The position numbers were made by a program, and so were the translations under genes. The notes under the pieces are model-generated. The model searched no databases. It had not been told where the DNA came from and saw nothing but the letters and a program-made list of their open reading frames with translations. Below, piece after piece: positions 9,678-17,226 of a DNA stretch of 64,000 nt (position 1 is the stretch's first letter; the number at the start of each line of letters is the position of its first letter). The stretch is from the NCBI RefSeq assembly GCF_009496155.1, contig NZ_WIJP01000003.1, forward strand, positions 106,408 to 170,407, written 5' to 3'. Source of the stretch: Streptococcus mitis. Lineage in GTDB: Bacteria; Bacillota; Bacilli; Lactobacillales; Streptococcaceae.

Positions 9678-9752
9678 CTATTTGTCCTTTTTATTTTTTA
9701 GATAAATATATACATTGATTGCAATTATAAAAATAGCTATTGCACTGACCAT
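9678..9752 (-). CDS. 24-residue hydrophobic peptide gene
   Basis: A short frame with a good AGAGGA ribosome site. It encodes MVSAIAIFII, then a hydrophobic stretch, and ends in a basic tail (KNKKDK): a single membrane helix with a charged end. This layout resembles small membrane toxins or holin-like peptides, although I see no match to a named family. Its stop is one base from the start of the HTH gene, which suggests a two-gene unit. Real translation is inferred from ribosome site and coupling only. Confidence 0.45.
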   Translation of the reverse strand: MVSAIAIFIIAINVYIYLKNKKDK

Positions 9753-9781
9753 TGCATTTCCTCTTTCTATTTGATAAAATA

Positions 9782-9810
9782 GAGGTGTGAGGGGCTTTCG
9801 CCCCCACCTC
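9782..9810 (-). terminator. Strong hairpin behind the 53-residue phage gene
   Basis: A near-perfect GC-rich hairpin (GAGGTG...CACCTC outer stem, GGGGC/GCCCC inner stem, TTTC loop) directly follows the stop codon of the 53-residue gene on the reverse strand. The T tract is interrupted, so termination may be partial, allowing some read-through into the peptide-HTH pair. Confidence 0.65.
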
Positions 9811-9972
9811 TTAGCGTTTACCTTTTCTTTTGCGGGATTTCGGTTTACGCTTTTTGTTTTGCCTTGCGACCGTTATTGCGGTCACTAGACTTGCGATAGC
9901 AGTTACTGTTTCAGGAATATTGTCTATTGCCTTTTCAAGTAACCTAAGCCAATCTTCTTTGTTCAATTTCAT
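9811..9972 (-). CDS. 53-residue protein with basic tail, prophage cassette
   Basis: I do not recognise this protein. It has an acidic-amphipathic N-terminus (EDWLRLLEKAIDNI), a short hydrophobic centre (VTAIASLVTAITVA) and a strongly basic end (17 residues, 11 of them Lys or Arg). The expected ATG at 9970-9972 follows AAGGGGGTG very closely, so a nearby TTG may also be used. It is driven by a consensus promoter 25-55 bp upstream. The shape would fit a membrane-active or nucleic-acid-binding peptide; function unknown. Confidence 0.55.
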   Translation of the reverse strand: MKLNKEDWLRLLEKAIDNIPETVTAIASLVTAITVARQNKKRKPKSRKRKGKR

Positions 9973-9997
9973 CACCCCCTTTCCTTATCTTGATTAC

Positions 9998-10026
9998 ATT
10001 ATATCACGGTATACCGAGAATGTCAA
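9998..10026 (-). promoter_or_regulatory. Consensus promoter with palindromic spacer
   Basis: Read on the reverse strand: TTGACA (10026-10021), 17-bp spacer, TATAAT (10003-9998), a perfect match to the housekeeping consensus. The spacer contains the perfect 10-bp palindrome CGGTATACCG (10007-10016), positioned where a bound repressor would block RNA polymerase. It points to the 53-residue gene at 9972. Confidence 0.85.
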
Positions 10027-10187
10027 GAGTTTTGATGAAGTTTTTTAAAAAAACAGGGGGCAAAAAAGGGGCAAAAGGTGTAAACTTTTGTGTTTTTATG
10101 GTATAAATTATATGTAAGGTATAACGCATAAAGGCTTATTTGGTAAGTTTTTTATCTTATCTCTTCCTATTTATATAGTAGAGTCCA

Positions 10188-10202
10188 GTTACTCTTAAAT
10201 AA
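10188..10202 (+). other. ICE attachment core (rplL 3' end sequence)
   Basis: GTTACTCTTAAATAA reads V-T-L-K-stop, the end of streptococcal ribosomal protein L7/L12. Its complement, TTATTTAAGAGTAAC, is the known attachment core of ICESa2603-family elements that insert at the 3' end of rplL. The bases upstream do not continue into rplL, so the gene body is not here: this core separates the prophage from the ICE. It sits 190 bp before the first ICE gene. Confidence 0.85.
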
Positions 10203-10343
10203 GAGGCATATACCAATTAGAATTCGGAATACTATAGTATCAGCCTTTTAGAATCGTGAACACATTTTAGAAACTGATAAATTAATTTAGTTTCCTACCA
10301 AAAATTAATTTGGCAGGGTTTTTCTTTTTAACAAATTTATCGT

Positions 10344-10374
10344 GGAGAACAATTGAATATTGTTCTCCTTTTTT
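10344..10374 (+). terminator. Terminator at the ICE left end
   Basis: A 10-bp perfect stem (GGAGAACAAT / ATTGTTCTCC, five-base loop) followed by seven T. It lies just before the first ICE gene and would insulate the repA operon from transcription entering across the attachment site. Confidence 0.8.
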
Positions 10375-10391
10375 TATTTTCAGGAGGGAAA

Positions 10392-10565
10392 ATGACAAAA
10401 GAATTACAATCATCACGCTATATTGTCATTTCATTTTTAGTACGTGAAATGGGAATTGATATTGTTGAAGCCATCTCTCTGATGGCTGAATTAGAAAAAA
10501 GTGGCTTGGTTCGATTGGAATCAAGTGGAGATTTAATACTCAAAGAACTAGGAGGAGCGCTATGA
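10392..10565 (+). CDS. Small ICE protein upstream of repA
   Basis: A 57-residue protein with an excellent CAGGAGG ribosome site seven bases before ATG 10392 (preferred over an upstream ATG inside the terminator). Two amphipathic helices (YIVISFLVREMGIDIVEAISLMAELEKS in part) with Leu/Ile spacing suggest a small helical, perhaps regulatory or dimerising, protein. Its stop overlaps the repA start by four bases, so the two are probably co-translated. Function unknown; its place suggests copy or replication control. Confidence 0.6.
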   Translation: MTKELQSSRYIVISFLVREMGIDIVEAISLMAELEKSGLVRLESSGDLILKELGGAL

Positions 10566-11341
10566 AACGAATTACCGCAAATCAATACCAAACTTCAGAA
10601 CGGTATTATAAATTACCTAAAATTCTTTTTAAGGATGAGAAATATATGGATATGAAGCTAGAAGTAAAGGTGGCTTATTCTATTTTAAAAGATCGTTTAG
10701 AATTATCTCTCAGTCGTGGTTGGATAGATGAAGAAGGGGCGGTTTATTTAGTATTTTCTAATTCTAAACTGATGAGACTGTTAGGTTGTTCGAAGTCAAA
10801 ATTACTGTCAATCAAAAAGATTCTTAAAGAATATGACTTAATTGATGAAGTCCAACAGTCTTCAAGTGAGAAAGGAAGACTAGCTAATAAGATTTATTTA
10901 GGGGAGTTATCTTCTACCCCAGTAGTTAATTCTGACAGGCCTGGTGTTAAAAAAAGACTAGGGCAGGTTGAAAATGAAACGGCCCCCGTCTTACATTCAG
11001 CCCCTAGTGAGACTGAAGTTAGTGAGACTGAAGTTAGTGAGACTGATTCATTATTTATTGAGGATGAGGAGGATAGGAATACTCAACATATTTTGAAAAG
11101 AAAAGTAGAAAAGGTCACAAAATATGATCGAGATTATATTTGGGGATTGGTACAAGATCAATTTAGACGAGAGGGTTTTTCTGAAACAGCCAGTGAAATT
11201 GCTATGACTGATTTTGAGAGAATCTATCAGTATGCTCTTGACAATGTTCACTTTGTTAGACGTGCGGAAGTACTTGCTGAATTTGTGTTTAACGGCTTGT
11301 ACTCTGTTTGGAATAACCGTGTTAGAAAAGGAGGTGGTTAA
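10562..11341 (+). CDS. repA: Replication initiator RepA (RepA_N type)
   Basis: A 259-residue protein. The N-terminal ~120 residues (YYKLPKILFKDEKYMDMKLEVKVAYSILKDR) match the RepA_N winged-helix domain of Gram-positive theta plasmids and Tn5252-type ICEs. A variable linker (~120-180) contains the repeated unit SETEV, and a helical C-terminal domain follows. It is expected to drive replication of the excised circle. In RepA_N plasmids the origin usually lies inside the initiator gene, and here tandem DNA repeats are found at 11006-11046. Overlaps the preceding gene (ATGA). Confidence 0.8.
   Translation: MKRITANQYQTSERYYKLPKILFKDEKYMDMKLEVKVAYSILKDRLELSLSRGWIDEEGAVYLVFSNSKLMRLLGCSKSKLLSIKKILKEYDLIDEVQQSSSEKGRLANKIYLGELSSTPVVNSDRPGVKKRLGQVENETAPVLHSAPSETEVSETEVSETDSLFIEDEEDRNTQHILKRKVEKVTKYDRDYIWGLVQDQFRREGFSETASEIAMTDFERIYQYALDNVHFVRRAEVLAEFVFNGLYSVWNNRVRKGGG
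11006..11046 (+). repeat. Tandem 15-bp repeats inside repA, possible iterons
   Basis: The unit AGTGAGACTGAAGTT occurs twice in full and a third time for 11 bases, without gaps and in frame (SETEV). Being in the linker part of a RepA_N gene, the expected place for the origin, it could be the initiator binding site. A purely coding repeat is the alternative. Confidence 0.6.
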
Positions 11342-11443
11342 ATGTCGCCAATCGAGTGGATATTAGTTATGCTCATTTTCATTTCAAGTGGTTTGACTCT
11401 TTGGACATTAATAGTCGATCAGAAAGGGGTAATCAAGAAATGA
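11342..11443 (+). CDS. 33-residue membrane peptide between repA and methylase
   Basis: A short frame beginning directly after the repA stop and ending with a four-base overlap (ATGA) onto the methyltransferase start. It encodes one membrane helix (WILVMLIFISSGLTLWTLIV) and a short basic tail. The tight packing between two real genes supports translation. Function unknown; it may mainly couple translation to the methylase. Confidence 0.5.
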   Translation: MSPIEWILVMLIFISSGLTLWTLIVDQKGVIKK

Positions 11444-12795
11444 AATTTATTGATTTATTTTCAGGTATCGGTGGTTTTCGACTAGGAATGGAAAGTGTCG
11501 GACACGAGTGTATTGGATTTTGTGAGATTGATAAATTTGCTAGAGAATCTTATAAATCCATTTTTCAAACGGAAGGAGAAATAGAATTTCATGACATACG
11601 AAATGTTTCAGATGATGAATTTAAAAAACTTAGAGGGAAAGTCGATATCATCTGTGGGGGATTCCCTTGTCAAGCATTTTCAATCGCAGGAAGACGATTG
11701 GGATTTGAAGATACTAGAGGAACTTTGTTCTTTGAAATTGCTCGGGCGGCCAAACAAATCCAACCACGTTTTCTTTTTCTTGAAAATGTTAAAGGCCTAC
11801 TCAATCACGATAAGGGACGGACGTTCACCACAATCCTTACCACACTTGATGAGTTGGGGTTTGATGTTGAGTGGCAGGTGCTTAACAGTAAGGATTTTGG
11901 CGTTCCCCAAAACAGAGAGAGGGTGTTTATTATCGGACATTCTAGAAAGAAAGGTACCAGACTCTTATTTCCTTTCAGACGAGAAGGTCAAGCAACTAAC
12001 TCTGAGATTTTAAAAACATTAGGAAATTTGAATCCATCAAAAAGTGGAATGAGCGGTAAAGTTTATTATTCAGAAGGTCTTGCGCCAACCTTAGTTCGTG
12101 GGAAAGGAGAAGGATTTAAGATTGCGATTCCTTGTATGACACCAGACAGATTAGACAAGAGACAAAATGGTAGACGCTTTAAGGAAAATCAAGAGCCGAT
12201 GTTTACTTTAAATACTCAGGATCGTCATGGCATTGTCGTTGTTGGAGATTTACCCACTAGCTTTAAGGAGACCGGTCGCGTCTATGGAAGTGAGGGCTTA
12301 TCTCCAACACTGACTACGATGCAAGGAGGAGATAAAATTCCCAAAATACTGATTCCAGAACCAATCCAATTTTTAAAAGTCAGGGAAGCAACTAAAAAAG
12401 GATACGCTCAAGCAGAGATTGGAGATTCAATCAATTTGGAAAGACCAAGTTCTCAGTATCGGCGTGGTAGAGTTGGAAAAGGTATAGCGAATACGTTAAC
12501 AACTAGTGGTCAAATGGGAGTAGTGGGTAGCTATGAAGGAGAAGATAAACAAGTTTATCATGTAGCTGGTGTCTTGATAGATGGACAATTTTACCGTCTG
12601 AGGATACGACGAATCACTCCTAAAGAGTGTTTTCGCTTGCAGGGCTTTCCTGATTGGGCTTTTGAAGCTGCGAGAAAAGTCTCTAGTAATAGTCAGCTCT
12701 ATAAACAAGCTGGTAATAGTGTAACCGTTCCTGTGATTGCCGCGATCGCAAAGAAATTAAAAGAAATAGAGGAAAAAGATGAAAGCATTAAATAA
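11440..12795 (+). CDS. DNA (cytosine-5) methyltransferase
   Basis: A 451-residue C5 DNA methylase. Visible motifs: I (FSGIGGFRLGMESVGH) binding S-adenosylmethionine, IV (GGFPCQAFSIAG) with catalytic Cys, VI (LENVKGL), VIII-like (NRERVFIIG) and X (QLYKQAGNSVTVPVI). The target-recognition region is roughly residues 190-390. ATG 11440 is chosen because motif I starts right after it and GAAAGGGG precedes it. No cognate endonuclease is beside it, so this is an orphan enzyme probably protecting the ICE from host restriction, a common cargo of this ICE family. Confidence 0.93.
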   Translation: MKFIDLFSGIGGFRLGMESVGHECIGFCEIDKFARESYKSIFQTEGEIEFHDIRNVSDDEFKKLRGKVDIICGGFPCQAFSIAGRRLGFEDTRGTLFFEIARAAKQIQPRFLFLENVKGLLNHDKGRTFTTILTTLDELGFDVEWQVLNSKDFGVPQNRERVFIIGHSRKKGTRLLFPFRREGQATNSEILKTLGNLNPSKSGMSGKVYYSEGLAPTLVRGKGEGFKIAIPCMTPDRLDKRQNGRRFKENQEPMFTLNTQDRHGIVVVGDLPTSFKETGRVYGSEGLSPTLTTMQGGDKIPKILIPEPIQFLKVREATKKGYAQAEIGDSINLERPSSQYRRGRVGKGIANTLTTSGQMGVVGSYEGEDKQVYHVAGVLIDGQFYRLRIRRITPKECFRLQGFPDWAFEAARKVSSNSQLYKQAGNSVTVPVIAAIAKKLKEIEEKDESIK

Positions 12796-13228
12796 AGAAT
12801 CAATACTAGATTGTGATGAATTAGAAACAGAATTACATGATGCAGAAATCAAACAGCTGGATGAACAATTATTTTTGATGCCCAATTATCCATGTGAGTT
12901 TGAAGTAACATTTTTAGATGATTACCATAAAAAACACAACTACCCACTATTTTACGAGTCCTATCTTCAAAACGTTATGGAATTCCTTGAAAGTCAAGAC
13001 ATAAAGAATGGGGTTGATGCCTTTGTAGATGATAATCAGAATCTTGTTTTTGTTTTATATGGACAAGGCTATCGAGCCGAGGGAAAAGAAGGAATACTTA
13101 CAACCCAAGTAACTGTAAAAGCTTATGATGAAGACAAGAAATCGATTAACTTCTCAAATTCATTAGATTCCTTAATCGTCTCAGAATATCAAATGGAACC
13201 GAATCTTTGGGAGGTCTCCCATGATTGA
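12779..13228 (+). CDS. ICE hypothetical protein
   Basis: A 149-residue acidic, soluble protein overlapping the methylase end by 17 bases and the next gene by eight, so part of the same operon. No signal peptide, membrane segment or catalytic motif can be seen. The middle region (QNLVFVLYGQGYRAEGKEGILTTQ in part) is beta-rich. It is typical of this ICE backbone, but I cannot assign a function. Confidence 0.6.
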   Translation: MKALNKESILDCDELETELHDAEIKQLDEQLFLMPNYPCEFEVTFLDDYHKKHNYPLFYESYLQNVMEFLESQDIKNGVDAFVDDNQNLVFVLYGQGYRAEGKEGILTTQVTVKAYDEDKKSINFSNSLDSLIVSEYQMEPNLWEVSHD

Positions 13229-13601
13229 TCTCTATCTAAGTAAAAATAGCCAAAGAAATCAACTTCTTTTGGATTTCTTTCAAAAGTATGGCATCGAGGT
13301 GTCTTGTCATTCGATTTCTGAAATGACAAAGGATAAATTAATTGAGATGATGAGCTATTCTTCAGATTGTTTTGAGTTTCTATCTCCCAATTTATTACGA
13401 TTTAAGAACCGTGACAATCTAAGATTAACGGATTTCATTGAAATGATATTAAAAAATCCTGAACTATGCATCAGGCTTCCTCTTGCGGTTTCAAATAAGA
13501 GAGTTTATCCAAATCTGAATTTGGAAGAGGCTAGAGCTCTATTGCCAAGAGATACGAAACAATTGATTTACATGGCACAAACACATTATTTATCTAGTTA
13601 A
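13221..13601 (+). CDS. Spx/ArsC-like protein lacking the redox cysteines
   Basis: A 126-residue protein with the layout of Spx/ArsC thioredoxin-fold proteins: an opening beta strand (MIDLYLSKNSQRNQ), a helix, a central Leu/Asp-rich part and the late RLPLAVSNKRV strand that matches the RRPI/V segment of Spx. The usual N-terminal CxxC is replaced by Ser/Asn positions, so it cannot be a redox switch through that site. Spx proteins bind the RNA polymerase alpha subunit; an ICE-encoded copy might redirect host transcription. Fold assignment is by pattern only. Confidence 0.55.
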   Translation: MIDLYLSKNSQRNQLLLDFFQKYGIEVSCHSISEMTKDKLIEMMSYSSDCFEFLSPNLLRFKNRDNLRLTDFIEMILKNPELCIRLPLAVSNKRVYPNLNLEEARALLPRDTKQLIYMAQTHYLSS

Positions 13602-13613
13602 AGGAGAAGCAAT

Positions 13614-13847
13614 ATGGCTGAACGATTTTGGGAGAACTTGTCCATTATTTTGGCTGAAAGAAATATTAGCTGGATTGAGTTAACCAGAAAAATGTTTGCG
13701 GGAGAGTTTCACTATCCAAGTGAATTGAATCGTTTGTATCAAAAAATACGCCACTACAAGATGGAACAACGAATGCCTCAAAGTCCATGGGTAGAAAGGA
13801 TTGTGCAGGTATTAGATTTAGATTATGAAGATTTATTTCGGAGGTAA
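13614..13847 (+). CDS. Small HTH-like ICE protein
   Basis: A 77-residue protein with AAAGGAGAAG upstream. It begins FWENLSIILAERNISWIEL, resembling the first helices of an XRE-type domain, and ends in PWVERIVQVLDLDYEDLF, which matches the last helix of such domains (average-length loop around residues 25-55). It may be a compact regulator of the repA-methylase operon. Two bases separate it from the CPBP gene. DNA binding is inferred, not shown. Confidence 0.5.
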   Translation: MAERFWENLSIILAERNISWIELTRKMFAGEFHYPSELNRLYQKIRHYKMEQRMPQSPWVERIVQVLDLDYEDLFRR

Positions 13848-13849
13848 CT

Positions 13850-14437
13850 ATGAAAAGAATAATTCCAGTTTATATATTCCAACAAGTAAATGTCTTATTG
13901 GTATCCCTATACTTACTGAAATTGCTTTGTATTGGTGAGTTAACCATACTACAGATTCTCTATTGTGCGTCGCTCATTTCTTTTTTATGGATGTATGGCC
14001 AACGAAAACAAGTGGTCAAGGTCAATATGAAAACTAGGATGAAATGGCTTGGTATTGGATTCGTTAGCCTACTGATTATAAGCCTATGTTTTAGTCTGAT
14101 TCATGCTCAAGGAACCACGAATCAAGCAAACTTAATTGGACTTCAACATCAGGTTCCTTGGTTTTCATTTTTATTGTTCTTAATCAATGCGAGTATGGTT
14201 GAAGAATTTCTGTATCGAGAAATTTTATGGAACCTGGTCAGAAAATTAGATATTCGAGTTGCTTTGACAAGTGTTTTATTTGCCTTAGTACATCATCCAG
14301 GAACCATTCTAGCTTGGTGTTTATATGTTTCACTTGGGATCTTTTTAGGGATGGTGCGCTATAAATCGGACTTATGGGGAAGTATGGGTCTACATTTGGT
14401 GTGGAACCTACTAGTTTATAGTTTGCTGCTTTTTTAG
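13850..14437 (+). CDS. CPBP (CAAX/Abi) intramembrane metalloprotease
   Basis: A 195-residue membrane protein with about six hydrophobic helices. The signature motif EEFLYREILW (EExxxR type) and the later LVHHPG and HLVWN histidines are the CPBP family's metal-binding and catalytic residues. In streptococci such proteases occur with bacteriocin immunity, abortive infection and ICE cargo. The last gene of the left ICE operon; its stop lies only a few bases from the Tn916 end, so the gene remains complete, but any downstream co-transcription is cut. Confidence 0.85.
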   Translation: MKRIIPVYIFQQVNVLLVSLYLLKLLCIGELTILQILYCASLISFLWMYGQRKQVVKVNMKTRMKWLGIGFVSLLIISLCFSLIHAQGTTNQANLIGLQHQVPWFSFLLFLINASMVEEFLYREILWNLVRKLDIRVALTSVLFALVHHPGTILAWCLYVSLGIFLGMVRYKSDLWGSMGLHLVWNLLVYSLLLF

Positions 14438-14580
14438 ACAAACAAAGTATAAATTTCTAATTATCTTTTTATATTTTCTTAAATGCTCGTAAAGCCTTAT
14501 TCTATGTGCTTTCGAGTATTTTTACTGTAGGAAGATACTTCACGTTTCTTTGCATATTTCCTCATGTCTTAGCTGTCAGA

Positions 14581-14602
14581 AGTGGTAAATAAGTAGTAAA
14601 TT
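14581..14602 (+). repeat. Tn916 Int arm-binding repeats, int end
   Basis: Two adjacent 11-bp units (AGTGGTAAATA then AGTAGTAAATT) just beyond the int stop. They match the DR-2 repeats known to be bound by the N-terminal domain of Tn916 integrase. A matching pair lies at the far end of the element. Confidence 0.75.
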
Positions 14603-14613
14603 CATTTGTACTA

Positions 14614-15831
14614 CTAAGCAACAAGACGCTCCTGTTGCTTCTCTTTATTCAAGCGTTTCATTTCTGCCATTGCAGAATCGAATGTTGCATGTGCGTAATA
14701 GTTCAGCGTCATGGCTATATTAGCATGTCCCATAATGTACTGTAATGCCTTTGGATTCATTCCTGCATTTGCATAGTTGGTACAGAATGTATGTCGCAAA
14801 CTATGTGGAGTGATGTGTGGCAATTTATCCTCGTTATACTTATTGTATTTCTTAACAAGACCTTTCATCATGCCGTTGTAATCACTTGCCACTTTTGGAT
14901 AGTTCTTTCTATTAAGAAAGAGGAAATCACTATATCCATCAATCTCAACACGCTTATCATTCTTTCGATTCGCTAACACTCGCTTAAATGCTTGATAGGC
15001 TTCTTCAACCATAGGAACTTGACGTTCGCCACTTTTGGTCTTTGGTGTTTCAATGTAGTACCCAATTTCAGTATCTCTCAATAGCTGATGGTCTATATTG
15101 ACAAGACGATTCTCAAAATCTAAATCTGGAAGTGTCAAACCACCAAACTCTGAAATACGAAGACCTGTTTTTAAGAGTATCAGAATTTCATCATAATTTT
15201 TGCTGTAGGTTTTATCAGCTTTTGCAAAGGCTAACAGTTTTTCTTCCTGTTCTTCTGTTAGTACGGTCTTAGGGACAGTATCATCATCAAGAACTGCTTT
15301 CAGTTGAAAGTCAAATGGATTCTTCCGAACACAATCATCTTGTATAGCAATATAGAATGAAGCCTTTAAAGAACGTTTGTAGTTATTGATGGTTTGATAA
15401 GCATAACCATTTTCACTCATTCTAATAGCCCATTCTTTAGCGTCTGATGGCTTAATACTGTCAATACTTCTTACACCTAACTTGTCTTTCTTCAAAATAT
15501 CCATAAGATATTTGCGTCCAGTTTCAGTGTTTTTTCTAACCTTTGGTCTTTGAGCGTTCTGTTTTGCGTAAAGCTGGCAGAGTGTCATTTTCTTTCCTAC
15601 AACATCAATACCATCATGAATGTCTTTCTGTAACTCTGCGATTTTCTCTCTAAGTGAGATACAATCACGCTTTCCTGCTGGTACTCGGTCTGTAGCCACA
15701 AGTTTCCACGAGTAAACAAATTGCGGTTCTCCAAATGAATCTATATATTTGTATAAGTATCTTCCGTCTTTTCGTTGGCTCTCTCCAGTCTTTAAGATTC
15801 GACCTTTATTGTCACGTCTTTTTTCTGACAT
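14614..15831 (-). CDS. int: Tn916 tyrosine integrase
   Basis: A 405-residue tyrosine recombinase that excises and inserts Tn916. The N-terminal ~75 residues form the arm-binding domain. The core follows, and the catalytic part shows TGLRISEFGGL (Arg), HSLRHTF (His-x-x-Arg) and MGHANIAMTLNYYAH (nucleophile Tyr in NYYAH). Length matches the reference protein and there is no lesion, so integration and excision should work. It is transcribed after xis, away from the rest of the element's end. Confidence 0.97.
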   Translation of the reverse strand: MSEKRRDNKGRILKTGESQRKDGRYLYKYIDSFGEPQFVYSWKLVATDRVPAGKRDCISLREKIAELQKDIHDGIDVVGKKMTLCQLYAKQNAQRPKVRKNTETGRKYLMDILKKDKLGVRSIDSIKPSDAKEWAIRMSENGYAYQTINNYKRSLKASFYIAIQDDCVRKNPFDFQLKAVLDDDTVPKTVLTEEQEEKLLAFAKADKTYSKNYDEILILLKTGLRISEFGGLTLPDLDFENRLVNIDHQLLRDTEIGYYIETPKTKSGERQVPMVEEAYQAFKRVLANRKNDKRVEIDGYSDFLFLNRKNYPKVASDYNGMMKGLVKKYNKYNEDKLPHITPHSLRHTFCTNYANAGMNPKALQYIMGHANIAMTLNYYAHATFDSAMAEMKRLNKEKQQERLVA

Positions 15832-15912
15832 GGCATTTGCTCCTTTCCTTTATGGAAAGAGCCTTGATACGACTTAATACTATTTTATCATATACAAGAC
15901 CCTTTGGCGACG

Positions 15913-16116
15913 CTAGATTGCGTCCAATGTATCTATAATTTTTTCAAATTGTTTTCGTTTAATCTGAATACGATTGCCATTCATAATCAGCCAATTTGCA
16001 TTTTTATTTTCCTCTGCCAAGCGTCGTAGCTTGTTTTCGCCAATACGAAAATATTTTGACGCTTCTTCAATGGTTAGGGTATAACGTTCCCAAATAGGAA
16101 TGTCAGTCTGCTTCAT
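15913..16116 (-). CDS. xis: Tn916 excisionase
   Basis: A 67-residue winged-helix protein that binds the element ends and favours excision over integration. It reads [23 protein letters not shown] at the start, then [13 protein letters not shown], the DNA-contact helix, and a basic end. It has AAAGGAGG upstream and lies 81 bp before int, as in Tn916. Intact. Confidence 0.95.
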
Positions 16117-16576
16117 AAAATCCTCCTTTCCAAATCACTTATTTGGATTTCATAAAAGTTGTTTTACCAGCAATCGAACAGCTTTAGCAAAGCTCACGGG
16201 AGTTCCACCCCTGCATGGTTCTCATGTAGCCATACTCATTGCCTGCGACGGTTTTATCACGCTCGGACTATTGACTGTATGGGAGTATCATTATCACGAT
16301 AAGAATGTCGTTGCAGGCAATCCTGCTAAAGATTGCTTCTCGGATCACTAACATGAATCGCTCGCTATCTTTATAAGATAGGTCATGGCGGTTAGTTCCG
16401 TTGGCTCTTTTCTTATCGAAACGTATTCGATTACTTTTATTCAGTTTTCAAAGAACAATGGCTCGTTAGCCTATCAAAACACATTGAAAGCTCAATATGC
16501 TTTGGTGGAATAACAAACCTCCCTGTTCGGGAAGCGTGGAATGGTTTAGCACGCTTCCACGAAAGGAGAGAGGATA
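16117..16576. other. Tn916 xis-orf8 intergenic region
   Basis: About 460 bp between xis and orf8. A + strand frame of 83 codons (16100-16351) exists but has no convincing ribosome site and I do not accept it as a gene. Several short inverted stretches are visible. This region is known to connect the orf7/orf8 transcript to xis and int; I see no other definable feature. Confidence 0.5.
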
Positions 16577-16807
16577 TTACTTAATTTCAAATGACAAAAT
16601 CTTTGTAATCAGTCTGGTTTCCATTCTTCCACGTAAGACTTCATCAACGACCATACTTTGATTGCCATATTCATCTTTCATAAGTCGTAGGGAACGCTTC
16701 GTTATGTACCCTCTGTAATGATGTAGAATCTGGTTAATCGCTTCGGTATCGCCATCTGTTGCCTTTACAATGAGAGGAAAGGGAATCATAGGATATTGTG
16801 TTTTCAT
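16577..16807 (-). CDS. orf8: Tn916 Orf8, HTH-domain conjugation regulator
   Basis: A 76-residue protein beginning MKTQYPMIPFPLIVKATDGD, of the small helix-turn-helix family that accompanies Orf7. In Tn916, orf7 and orf8 form a positive regulatory unit that raises expression of the excision and transfer genes when tetracycline is present. It overlaps the orf7 end by four bases. Intact. Confidence 0.9.
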   Translation of the reverse strand: MKTQYPMIPFPLIVKATDGDTEAINQILHHYRGYITKRSLRLMKDEYGNQSMVVDEVLRGRMETRLITKILSFEIK

Positions 16808-17226
16808 TCTTCAAATTCCTCCATAAACTTTTTAATTAAGGCTAGTCCACTGGTTCTATGCCGATAGACAGTAGAACGGTTCAATTTCAACAGGTCTGCA
16901 ATTTCTGAATCGCTCATGTCCATAAAGTAAAACAGCAGTAGAATTTCACGTTTCTTGTCTGGCAACTCACGTAATGCTTCACTCAACAAATCATTTTCAA
17001 CGCCTACTGATAACCCATTGAGTGTAAAAATCTGAAAGTCAGTTGAATAGTTATCTGTTGTCGCAAACTGGCTAACAAGATAATCGCCAACATCCGAAAA
17101 GGACACCTCACGCTTTGCAATCCTTGAAAGATAAAGCATATAATTCTTTCGCTCGTCTTCCATAGCACGTTTACAGATATAGTCAAACTGATTTTCTATT
17201 GTGGTCTGAAAAGAAGATGGTTTCAT
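16804..17226 (-). CDS. orf7: Tn916 Orf7, sigma-like activator
   Basis: A 140-residue sigma-70-like protein. The C-terminal part (LRELPDKKREILLLFYF, then DSEIADLLKLNRSTVYRHR) is a clear region-4 helix-turn-helix. It is expected to work with Orf8 in switching on Tn916 transfer. Start at 17226 is chosen because AAAGGGGGTGAG lies just ahead; the frame extends slightly further upstream with a GTG. Intact. Confidence 0.9.
   Translation of the reverse strand: MKPSSFQTTIENQFDYICKRAMEDERKNYMLYLSRIAKREVSFSDVGDYLVSQFATTDNYSTDFQIFTLNGLSVGVENDLLSEALRELPDKKREILLLFYFMDMSDSEIADLLKLNRSTVYRHRTSGLALIKKFMEEFEE

Larger units (their letters stand above)
1..10187. mobile_element. Prophage, late (tail, lysis) end, partial
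   Basis: A compact, mostly + strand late operon encodes tape measure, distal tail, tail fibre/spike with an S74 chaperone, baseplate proteins, holin and lysin in the usual siphovirus order, with stop-start overlaps between many genes. It ends in a terminator facing a small reverse-strand cassette. The left end lies outside the window, and no integrase or phage attachment repeat is visible. The right boundary is placed by inference just before the ICE core at 10188; the phage itself may end anywhere between about 10030 and 10187. Confidence 0.85.

Noticed and set aside
11006..11046. CRISPR-like array
   Set aside because: The repeats are head-to-tail without spacers; no CRISPR array was seen anywhere in the window.
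16100..16351. 83-codon + strand frame between xis and orf8 of Tn916
   Set aside because: It begins inside the xis ribosome-site region on the opposite strand, has no ribosome site of its own and no recognisable protein features.
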